From Neoluteolibacter marinus (GTDB taxonomy: Bacteria > Verrucomicrobiota > Verrucomicrobiia > Verrucomicrobiales > Akkermansiaceae), in contig NZ_JACZFQ010000006.1 in assembly GCF_014904755.1 (NCBI RefSeq), positions 1-64,000 on the forward strand: a DNA stretch of 64,000 bases, given 5' to 3'. How positions within the stretch are numbered: the first letter of the stretch is position 1; the number at the start of each line of letters is the position of its first letter. The translations under genes and the position numbers were made by a program. This document shows, one piece after another, positions 43,223 through 50,216 of the stretch. Below the pieces are notes generated by a model. The model was not told where the DNA came from, ran no database searches, and worked only from the letters and a program-made list of their open reading frames with translations.

Positions 43223-44461
43223 ATGAACCCTCGACCCTCAACCTGCGTCCTGCTGCTGGCGATCGCCGCCTGCCAGCCGGAGGACAAACGGGCTGCCGCC
43301 CCGGCCGGGCAGAAGGCGCCGGCGGTGGTGGTCGCGAAGGCGGAGATGCGGACCCTGCGCCCGGGCTTCAGCTTCCCGGCCAAGGTGGTGGCTTTCTCCG
43401 AAGCCGACCTGCGCCCCGAGGTCTCCGCCACGGTCGTCTCCTGCGCGGTCGCACCCGGGGTGGCGGTGCGCGAGGGTGAGGTGCTTTTTGAACTTGAGCG
43501 CGGCCGCTATCAGGCCGCGCTCAAGTCCGCCGAGGCCGCACTCGAGCAGGCCCGCTCAACCAGCGAGCGCGCGGAATCCGACCTCGGCCGGATGGAGAAG
43601 GCCCGCCAGACCGGTGCGGTGGCCGCCGCCCAGTTCGATCAGGTTCAGGCGATCTCCCGCAGTGCCAAGGCCGCGGTGCTCGCCGCCGAGGCGGCCGTCG
43701 AAAAGGCGGCGATCGATCTCAAGGATACCACCATCACCGCTCCCTTCGACGGCCGTGTCAGTGCCGCCAATGTTTCGCCCGGTGACCTTGCCAGTCCTTC
43801 CGCCGCCGAGCCGCTGATCACCATCGTCCAGACCGACCCGGTCTACGTGGTGGCCGAAGTCGACCAGAAGGAGGCCGAGGCATTTTACTCGGTGCGCTCC
43901 GAACTGGAACATCGCGGCCTCGCGACTCCCGACCTCGAGCTGGTGGTCATCCTGCCGACCGGTGCCGAGTTTCCCCACAAGGGCCAGTTCGTGAACTGGG
44001 ACCCCACCGGGGCCTCGTCGAGCGGAACCATCCAGGGTTGGTCGAAGTTCGAGAATCCCGACGGGGTTCTGGTTCCCGGCTACAACGTCACCATCCTGGG
44101 CCGGGTGCAGAAGCCGATCGATCGCATCATGATCCCGCAAAAGGCGGTGCTCCGCGACCAGGTCGGCGACTTCGTCTTTGTCGTCGGGGACGACGGAACG
44201 GTGGCGCGCAAGGATCTCGAACTCGGAGTCAAGGAGGGCAAGGACCAGGCGGTGCGCAGCGGTCTCGCGGGAGGTGAGCGCGTGGTGGTGGAGGGGGTTC
44301 TCAAGGTCAAGGCCGGCTCCAAGGTCACCGTCGTCGAGGCGCCTGTCGGCGATCCTGCCCGGGATCAGGGCGGCGGACTTTCCGAAGCGGTCAAGAAGGC
44401 GACAGGGGAGCCGGCGACGGAAGGCGCCGGGGCGTCCGGAGAGGCGGAAGAAACCAAGTAA
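43223..44461 (+). CDS. RND efflux periplasmic adaptor (membrane fusion protein)
   Basis: The protein has 412 residues with a lipoprotein-like N-terminus (TCVLLLAIAACQPE), so it is probably anchored by a lipid at that cysteine. Adaptor features are in order: a beta-barrel/lipoyl start (FSEADLRPEVSATVVSCAVA, GVAVREGEVLFELERGRYQA), an alpha hairpin (about 90-145, ALEQARSTSERAESDLGRM), the lipoyl return (DLKDTTITAPFDGRVSAANV), the barrel domain (TDPVYVVAEVDQKEAEAF) and a membrane-proximal domain (RIMIPQKAVLRDQVGDFVFV). It is 17 bp before the pump gene and clearly forms a complex with it. No TolC-type outer-membrane gene lies next to it, so the channel is encoded elsewhere. Confidence 0.93.
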   Translation: MNPRPSTCVLLLAIAACQPEDKRAAAPAGQKAPAVVVAKAEMRTLRPGFSFPAKVVAFSEADLRPEVSATVVSCAVAPGVAVREGEVLFELERGRYQAALKSAEAALEQARSTSERAESDLGRMEKARQTGAVAAAQFDQVQAISRSAKAAVLAAEAAVEKAAIDLKDTTITAPFDGRVSAANVSPGDLASPSAAEPLITIVQTDPVYVVAEVDQKEAEAFYSVRSELEHRGLATPDLELVVILPTGAEFPHKGQFVNWDPTGASSSGTIQGWSKFENPDGVLVPGYNVTILGRVQKPIDRIMIPQKAVLRDQVGDFVFVVGDDGTVARKDLELGVKEGKDQAVRSGLAGGERVVVEGVLKVKAGSKVTVVEAPVGDPARDQGGGLSEAVKKATGEPATEGAGASGEAEETK

Positions 44462-44478
44462 CCGCGGCGGATCCCGGC

Positions 44479-47400
44479 ATGAGCCCGAACTTCTTCATCG
44501 ACCGGCCGCGCTTCGCCTTTGTCATCTCGATCGTCATCACGCTGATCGGGCTGCTGGCATTGGTCGTGATGCCGGTCGACCAGTTCCCGCAGTTGGCTCC
44601 CACCAAGATCGTGGTGCGCGCGGCCTACCCCGGCGCCGATGCCCAGACGATCAAGGACACCGTCGCCTCGCCCATCGAGCAGCAGGTCAACGGTGCCGAG
44701 GGCATGACCTACATGACCTCGAAGGCCGGCAGCGACGGCAGCTATGCCCTGGTGGTGACCTTCGAGATCGGGATCGATCCCGACATGGCCCAGGTCGATG
44801 TCCAGAACCGGGTCAACCTTGCCCAGACCTCGCTGCCGGCGGACGTTCGCAGCCGCGGCGTGTCGGTGAAGAAGCGCTCGCCCGACATGCTGATGGTCGT
44901 TGGTCTCTCCTCGCCCGACCAGCGCTACGACTCGATTTTCCTTTCGAACTACGGTGCCATCTCGGTGGTCAGCGAACTGGCCCGGGTGCCCGGTGCGGGC
45001 GATGTGTCGGTGCTCGGCGCCCTCGATTACAGCATGCGGATCTGGCTCGACCCGGTGGCGATGAGCAACCGCAACATCAGCACCGCCCAGGTCATCGCCG
45101 CGCTCAACGAGCAGAACGTGCAGGCGGCCGTCGGCCAGCTCGGTGCCCCGCCGACCGGCGAGAACACGGTGACCCAGTACGTGTTGACCGCAAAGGGCCG
45201 GCTCGGGACCGAGGCGGAATTCGGCAATGTCATCCTGCATGCCGACGAGGATGGATCGGTGACCCGCATCCGCGACGTCGGCCGCATCGAACTGGGTGCC
45301 GCGACCTACAAGGGCTACGGCGAACTCGACAACGCCCCGGCCTGCCTGATTGGCGTCAACAAGCTGCCCGAAGCCAACGCCCTGGCCGTCGCCGAGGGAA
45401 TCCGGGAAAAGATGGAGGAACTGTCCGCCTACTTTCCGGAAGGACTCGAATACTCGGTCTGCCACGACACCACCCGTTTCATCGAGGCATCCCTGCACGA
45501 GACCGTCCTGACGTTGATCTTCACCGTCGTCCTGGTGATCTTCGTGACTTACCTCTTCCTCGGCAACCTGCGCGCGACCCTGGTTCCCACCATCGCCGTT
45601 CCGGTTTCCATCATCGGCACCCTGGCGGTGCTCTACTTTGCCGGAATGACCGTCAACACGGTCACCCTTTTCGCCTTGATCCTGGCCATCGGCATCGTGG
45701 TCGACGACGCCATCATCGTGGTCGAGAACGTCGAGCGAATCCTTCACGAGAATCCGGGGATGACCGCGAAGGAGGCCACGCGGGTGGCGATGAAAGAGGT
45801 GACCGGTCCCATTGTCGGTGCGACCCTGGTGCTTGCCGCGGTCTTCATCCCGACCACGCTGCTGCCAGGGATGACCGGGCGCTTGTTCGGTCAATTCGGC
45901 ATCACCCTGGTGGTCGCCGTGTTGATCTCGATGATCAACGCGATGACGCTCAGCCCGGCGCTGTCCTCGCTGATCCTCAAGCCACCCACGGAGGGCCACA
46001 AACCGAACCCCTTGATCCGCGCCTTCAATGCCGTGTTCGGGCGGATTACCGGTGCTTACACCGCGCTGGTCGGCCTGCTTTCCCGGCGCCTGGCCGTCGG
46101 CCTGCTGTGCATCGTTGGCTTCGTTGCGCTGCTGGTTTGGTTGATCCCGAGGCTGCCACAGAGTTTCATCCCCGCGGAAGACAAGGGCTTCTTCATCGTC
46201 AGTGTTTCGCTGCCGCCCGGTTCGTCCATGAACCGCACCGAGAAGGTGCTCGATCAGGTCGGCGATCTCATGAAGGACGATCCTGTCTTCACCGACGTGC
46301 TGACGATCAATGGCGTCAGCGCGCTGCAGGGCGGCTTGTTCCCGAACAGCGGCACGATCATCGCGGTGCTCAAACCGTGGGACGAACGCAAGGATCCCGC
46401 AGAGCATCAGGACGCGGTGATCGCGCGCTACACGGCGCGCTTCGCGGAGATGCCGGAATTCAACGCGCTGATCTTCGGCGCCCCTGCCATGCCCGGGATG
46501 GGGGCGGTCGCCGGCGCTTCCTTCGTCCTCCAGGACACCCAGGCACGAGGACCGGACGACCTCTTCGCGGCGCTGCAGACAATGCTCCAGCAGACGAATG
46601 CCTCGCCCACGGTGGCGCGCGCCTTCAGCACCTTCAACCCGGGCACACCGCAGATCGAACTGGAGATCGACCGGGTCAAGGCCAAGACCCTCGGGGTCTC
46701 GCTGTCGGACGTCTTCCTCAACCTCCAGACCCAGCTCGGCGGGCTTTACGTCAATGACTTCAACCTCTTCGGCCAGACCTTCCGGGTCATGCTCCAGGCC
46801 GACGCACCTTTCCGCCAGGACGAGCAGGCCCTCGGCAGGTTGCACGCCACCAATGCCATGGGTGAGGAAGTGCCGCTGAGCGCCTTTATCACCCTCAAGC
46901 ACGGCCGCGGTCCCGAGCAGTTGCAACGCTACAATACCTACGACTCCGCTAGTATCAGCGCCGTGCCGAAGCCCGGATCGAGCACCGGCGAGGTGATGGC
47001 GGTCATGGAAGAGGCCATCCACGAGTTGCCGCCCGGCTACAAGTTCGAATGGACCGATTCCAGCTATGAGGAAAAGAAGTCCGGCAACCTGGCGCCAATC
47101 GCGCTCGGCCTCGCCCTGGTCTTCACCTATCTTTTCCTCGCGGCACTCTACGAATCCTTCCTGACCCCGGTGGCGGTGCTGATGTCGGTGCCCTTTATCG
47201 TCCTCGGCGCCACGCTCGGCTTGTTCCTGACGGGCGAACCGCTCAGCCTTTACGGCCAGATTGCATTGGTGCTGTTGCTTGGACTGGCGGCGAAGACCGC
47301 CATCCTCGTCGTCGAGTTCGCCAAGAAGCTGCGCGAGGAAGACGGGCTGTCTCTTACGGATGCAACTCTGAAGGCCGCCCAGCTGCGCTTCCGCCCGGTC

Positions 47401-47610
47401 ATGATGACCGTCGTCGCCTTCATCGTCGGTGTTTTTCCCCTGGTCATCGCCACCGGTGCCGGCGCCGCGGGCCGGCGCTCGCTGGGGATCGCGATCTTCT
47501 CCGGCACCCTCGTTTTCGCGTTTCTCGGCACGCTCTTCGTGCCCGTCCTCTTCCGTCTCGTCCAGGGCCTGCGGGAAAGGCTCCACGGGGCCGGCGAGAA
47601 GGGCGGATGA
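44479..47610 (+). CDS. RND-family inner-membrane efflux pump (HAE1/AcrB type)
   Basis: The length of 1,043 residues is normal for hydrophobe/amphiphile RND pumps. The N-terminus (FFIDRPRFAFVISIVITLIG) and twelve membrane helices in two halves fit the family. The proton-relay aspartates are present in GIVVDDAIIVVENVERIL, and the porter loops show YPGADAQTIKDTVASPIEQQ and the second-half FVLQDTQARGPDDL. It exports hydrophobic or amphiphilic compounds from periplasm or membrane using the proton gradient, working with the adaptor 17 bp upstream. Its place at the end of the hydrolase island suggests that it removes a substrate or product of those enzymes (inference). Confidence 0.95.
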   Translation: MSPNFFIDRPRFAFVISIVITLIGLLALVVMPVDQFPQLAPTKIVVRAAYPGADAQTIKDTVASPIEQQVNGAEGMTYMTSKAGSDGSYALVVTFEIGIDPDMAQVDVQNRVNLAQTSLPADVRSRGVSVKKRSPDMLMVVGLSSPDQRYDSIFLSNYGAISVVSELARVPGAGDVSVLGALDYSMRIWLDPVAMSNRNISTAQVIAALNEQNVQAAVGQLGAPPTGENTVTQYVLTAKGRLGTEAEFGNVILHADEDGSVTRIRDVGRIELGAATYKGYGELDNAPACLIGVNKLPEANALAVAEGIREKMEELSAYFPEGLEYSVCHDTTRFIEASLHETVLTLIFTVVLVIFVTYLFLGNLRATLVPTIAVPVSIIGTLAVLYFAGMTVNTVTLFALILAIGIVVDDAIIVVENVERILHENPGMTAKEATRVAMKEVTGPIVGATLVLAAVFIPTTLLPGMTGRLFGQFGITLVVAVLISMINAMTLSPALSSLILKPPTEGHKPNPLIRAFNAVFGRITGAYTALVGLLSRRLAVGLLCIVGFVALLVWLIPRLPQSFIPAEDKGFFIVSVSLPPGSSMNRTEKVLDQVGDLMKDDPVFTDVLTINGVSALQGGLFPNSGTIIAVLKPWDERKDPAEHQDAVIARYTARFAEMPEFNALIFGAPAMPGMGAVAGASFVLQDTQARGPDDLFAALQTMLQQTNASPTVARAFSTFNPGTPQIELEIDRVKAKTLGVSLSDVFLNLQTQLGGLYVNDFNLFGQTFRVMLQADAPFRQDEQALGRLHATNAMGEEVPLSAFITLKHGRGPEQLQRYNTYDSASISAVPKPGSSTGEVMAVMEEAIHELPPGYKFEWTDSSYEEKKSGNLAPIALGLALVFTYLFLAALYESFLTPVAVLMSVPFIVLGATLGLFLTGEPLSLYGQIALVLLLGLAAKTAILVVEFAKKLREEDGLSLTDATLKAAQLRFRPVMMTVVAFIVGVFPLVIATGAGAAGRRSLGIAIFSGTLVFAFLGTLFVPVLFRLVQGLRERLHGAGEKGG

Positions 47611-47793
47611 CCTTCCTGAATATTCTTTTTCCATTCTCCCGATCCCGTGCGACGCTGCCGGGTTACCTCTCCCTCCTGACCGGAGCACGCCCGGCTTTCG
47701 CGGCGTTTGCTTTCCATCGAACCCGGTCTCTCCGCCGATCCGTTTCCGCGCCTCCTTCTTCACCCGCGAAACCACCCAACCGGAATCCAAACC

Positions 47794-48372
47794 ATGAAAT
47801 TGAACATCATTGCTCTCGCCATGGCAGTTGCCACGGCGCTTGTTCCCGGCTGCGCAAGCGGGCCGGTCGCCACGACCAATGCGGCTCAAGCCAGTGCCGC
47901 CGATATCAGCAGCCGGTCGCGGACCGCACTCAAATCGCTCTATGCTTCCGATTCGAGAGCCAAGTCCCTCGGCCGGAATGCCAAGGCCGTCCTCGTTTTT
48001 CCCGAGATACTCCGCGGTGGTTTTGTCATCAGCGGGCAGGGGGGCAATGGAACCCTGTTCACGGGCGACGGTAAGGTCGACAGCTACTATCAGAGCTTTG
48101 CGGCTTCCTACGGGTTCGAGGCAGGCGTGCAGAAGTTCGGCTACGCCTTGTTCTTGATGGACGATGACGCCATCCAGAACCTGAAGAGCTCAAAAGGCTG
48201 GGAGCTGGGGTCGGCCCCCAACCTGACCGTGCTCGACAAGGGAACGGCCGGCAATATCAGCACGGCCACCATGGACAAGGGAACCGTGGCGATGTTCTTC
48301 GACCAGCGCGGTTTGATGGGCGGGGTCAGCCTCCAGACCTCAAAGATCACCCGCATCTATCCCGGTCCCTGA
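47794..48372 (+). CDS. SYLF-domain (YSC84-like) lipoprotein
   Basis: The ATG at 47794 gives 192 residues, and the signal ends in a lipobox-like segment (TALVPGCAS). The mature part is a SYLF/YSC84 domain: AKAVLVFPEILRGGFVISGQ, GNGTLFT, YYQSFAASYGFEAGVQKFGY, ALFLMDDDAIQNL, and the closing VAMFFDQRGLMGGVSLQTSK and TRIYPG. SYLF domains bind phosphoinositides in eukaryotes, and bacterial versions are periplasmic proteins of unknown role. It lies 183 bp after the pump gene and is followed by a strong terminator-like hairpin, so it may be the last gene of the island. Confidence 0.9.
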   Translation: MKLNIIALAMAVATALVPGCASGPVATTNAAQASAADISSRSRTALKSLYASDSRAKSLGRNAKAVLVFPEILRGGFVISGQGGNGTLFTGDGKVDSYYQSFAASYGFEAGVQKFGYALFLMDDDAIQNLKSSKGWELGSAPNLTVLDKGTAGNISTATMDKGTVAMFFDQRGLMGGVSLQTSKITRIYPGP

Positions 48373-48466
48373 TCCCGCGAACAGCGCGTTGTCCGGATCC
48401 CCTTTGCTCCGCGTCGGGGCAGCCGGGCGCACCGTCGGGAACCGATCTGGATGCGCTCCCGAATCG

Positions 48467-48498
48467 ATCCCGTGCCGCGACGTTTCGTGGCACGGGAT
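48467..48498 (+). terminator. Terminator-like hairpin after the SYLF gene
   Basis: ATCCCGTGCC (48467-48476) and GGCACGGGAT (48489-48498) are perfect 10-bp arms around a 12-nt loop, followed by GGTTTC. It lies 94 bp past the SYLF stop and right at the end of the convergent DUF1214 remnant, so it could serve both strands. Confidence 0.6.
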
Positions 48499-48502
48499 GG
48501 TT

Positions 48503-48802
48503 TCACTCGATCACCTCGGGATCTCCCGGCATCCAGCTTTTGTCGTAGAAGGACTCGAGCGGACCATAGAGGCGGAGAATCGTATTCCGGCCCTTCCCTG
48601 GAACAATCTGGATCCAATTGCTTTCCATGCCGGCCGGCGGCCTGGGCGCGAAATCGATGTCAAACGACCCGTCGGCGTTGGCCCTCACCTCGTCCAGATT
48701 GTCGACACCCGGGAAGAGCTTGTCGGTTTGCCGCATCGAACGCGTCGGGTTGTCGTAGAGCGTGAAGGAACAGGGATCTGTCGCCGGAACATTTGGCGGC
48801 AG
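48503..48802 (-). pseudogene. DUF1214 C-terminal remnant of a DUF1254/DUF1214 protein
   Basis: About 100 residues match the C-terminal DUF1214 domain: LPPNVPATD, SFTLYDNPTRSMRQTD, VRANADGSFDIDFAP, PPAGMESNWIQIVPGKGRN, ILRLYGPLESFYDKSW and PGDPEVIE. Intact DUF1254/DUF1214 proteins have 350-480 residues. The open frame continues upstream to 49159, but residues before LPPN are low-complexity and not family-like, and no DUF1254 half is found in any frame. The segment usually holding Trp-Ser before the LYD strand reads DPCSF, another sign of decay. I read it as a broken gene whose 5' part is lost or eroded. Confidence 0.7.
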
Positions 48803-49148
48803 TGTCGCTTGTTTTGGGAAGCTGGGAATGTTCCAACCTGGCGCTGGGTGTCCCGAGCTTCTGCCGAGATATGCTGCAGATTGGCCCGGTGGCCGACCTG
48901 AAATCTGATTGCCTCCCGACACTGAAATGGTAGAAGGCGAGTGATTGCCCGGCTGAAGTTGCCGGGCTTGGATCATTTCCCGGAATGCCACTGGAACCGC
49001 CCATGTCCGGAGCCCGCGCCGACCGAACGGAGTTGGATCATTGGCTGACAGATCCTTCCTTCCGGAATCGCTCGGCCATCGACCGGGGCATTCGAAGCGG
49101 TACAGGCAATGATTCGGTTGAAAACGCTCTCTCCAACAATCCGCAACC
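48803..49148. other. Gene-poor stretch upstream of the DUF1214 remnant
   Basis: No convincing gene is seen on either strand. The minus-strand frame of the DUF1214 remnant stays open here but encodes Pro/Ser/Arg-rich sequence without family features. The region also holds the upstream sequence of the plus-strand outer-membrane channel gene at 49149. It is probably eroded coding DNA plus a promoter. Confidence 0.5.
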
Positions 49149-50090
49149 ATGAAATCCACACCACTTGTTATCTCCAGCGTGCTTCTGGCATCGATGTCTC
49201 CTCATCTCAAAGCCGAGGAAGGGGGCGCCGGCCACTACGTGCCGGGTTCGATTGCCACCTTGATCGATCTCCCTCCGACCAAGGCGGGTTGGGTGATCGA
49301 ATCGGTGTTCCTCCACTACGAGGGTGACGCAGGTGCCGCGCGCCAGCTGCCCTTCGGCGGGTTGATCGCAGCCAACCTGAGCGCGACGAGCGATGCGTTC
49401 CTGCTCGGGGGATTCCACACGTTCGAGTCGACCGGCAATGCCTGGTTCAGCGTCGGGGCCTTTGTTCCCTATGTGTGGATGGACGTCGATGCCACCGTCA
49501 CCACCCCGCTGGGGCCGGCTTTGCGCAGCGACAGCGAGGACGGGATCGGCGACATCACCTTGCTGCCCTTCATGCTCGGCTACAAATGCGGTGACTGGCA
49601 GTACAACGCGCTGTTGCCGATCTATGCGCCCACCGGCGACTATGAGCGCGGGCGCCTCGCGAACCCGGGTCGCAACCAGTGGACCTTCGACCCCACGGTC
49701 GGGGTTTCCTACAACAACGCCAAGACCGGCTTCAACGCCGCCCTCCATACCGGCTTCTCGATCAATACCGAGAACCACGACACCAACTACAAGAGCGGCA
49801 CGGTCTGGCATACCGAGCTCAGCGCCCAACAGTTGCTTCCGGTGGGGCCCGGCTTTCTCGGCTTGGGCTTCAACGCCTTCTACTACGACCAGATCACCGG
49901 GGACAGCGGCAGCGGGGCGACCCTGGGCGACTTCGAAGGCCAGACGGTCGGCGTCGGTCCGGTTCTGACCTACATCTTGCCGGTTGGCGAGAACTCGTTC
50001 GTCACGGAGCTCCGTTGGCTTCCCGAGCTTTCCACCCGCAAGCGGCTGGAAGGCGACTACGTCTGGCTGAAAGCCGTTTACCAGTTTTAA
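49149..50090 (+). CDS. SphA/MetA-pathway-like outer-membrane channel protein
   Basis: The protein has 313 residues with a signal peptide (KSTPLVISSVLLASMSPHLKA). The mature start EEGGAGHYVPGSIATLIDLP is the hallmark of the family called phenol MetA-degradation or SphA transporter. Alternating amphipathic strands through the chain and a terminal aromatic (WLKAVYQF) indicate a beta-barrel in the outer membrane; GDITLLPFMLGYKCGDWQYN and LLPIYAPTGDYERGRLANPG are typical. Such proteins are linked to uptake or export of hydrophobic, often aromatic or lipid-like, compounds. It lies 0.8 kb after the SYLF gene and may serve the same hydrophobic compound as the RND pump (inference). A hairpin terminator follows. 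Confidence 0.87.
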   Translation: MKSTPLVISSVLLASMSPHLKAEEGGAGHYVPGSIATLIDLPPTKAGWVIESVFLHYEGDAGAARQLPFGGLIAANLSATSDAFLLGGFHTFESTGNAWFSVGAFVPYVWMDVDATVTTPLGPALRSDSEDGIGDITLLPFMLGYKCGDWQYNALLPIYAPTGDYERGRLANPGRNQWTFDPTVGVSYNNAKTGFNAALHTGFSINTENHDTNYKSGTVWHTELSAQQLLPVGPGFLGLGFNAFYYDQITGDSGSGATLGDFEGQTVGVGPVLTYILPVGENSFVTELRWLPELSTRKRLEGDYVWLKAVYQF

Positions 50091-50101
50091 GGCGGACCGC
50101 T

Positions 50102-50130
50102 GCGGGCTGCGGCACTGAATCGCGGCCCGC
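50102..50130 (+). terminator. Hairpin after the outer-membrane channel gene
   Basis: GCGGGCTGCG (50102-50111) and CGCGGCCCGC (50121-50130) pair over 10 bp, with one G-T wobble and a 9-nt loop, starting 12 bp after the stop codon. No T-tract follows directly, so it may be a weak or Rho-assisted terminator. Confidence 0.5.
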
Positions 50131-50216
50131 GGATTGGTTGAAGCCGGGAGGTCTCTTCGTTTGTCCCGTTGGGGACGAACGGTTGACCCTCCGCGGATCG
50201 CATCGCAGAACCCGGG

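Noticed and set aside
44365-47889. 1,174-codon open frame on the minus strand opposite the RND pump
   Set aside because: It mirrors the codons of a clear AcrB-type gene and its product is Arg/Gly/His-rich with no family features. It is a GC-bias artefact.
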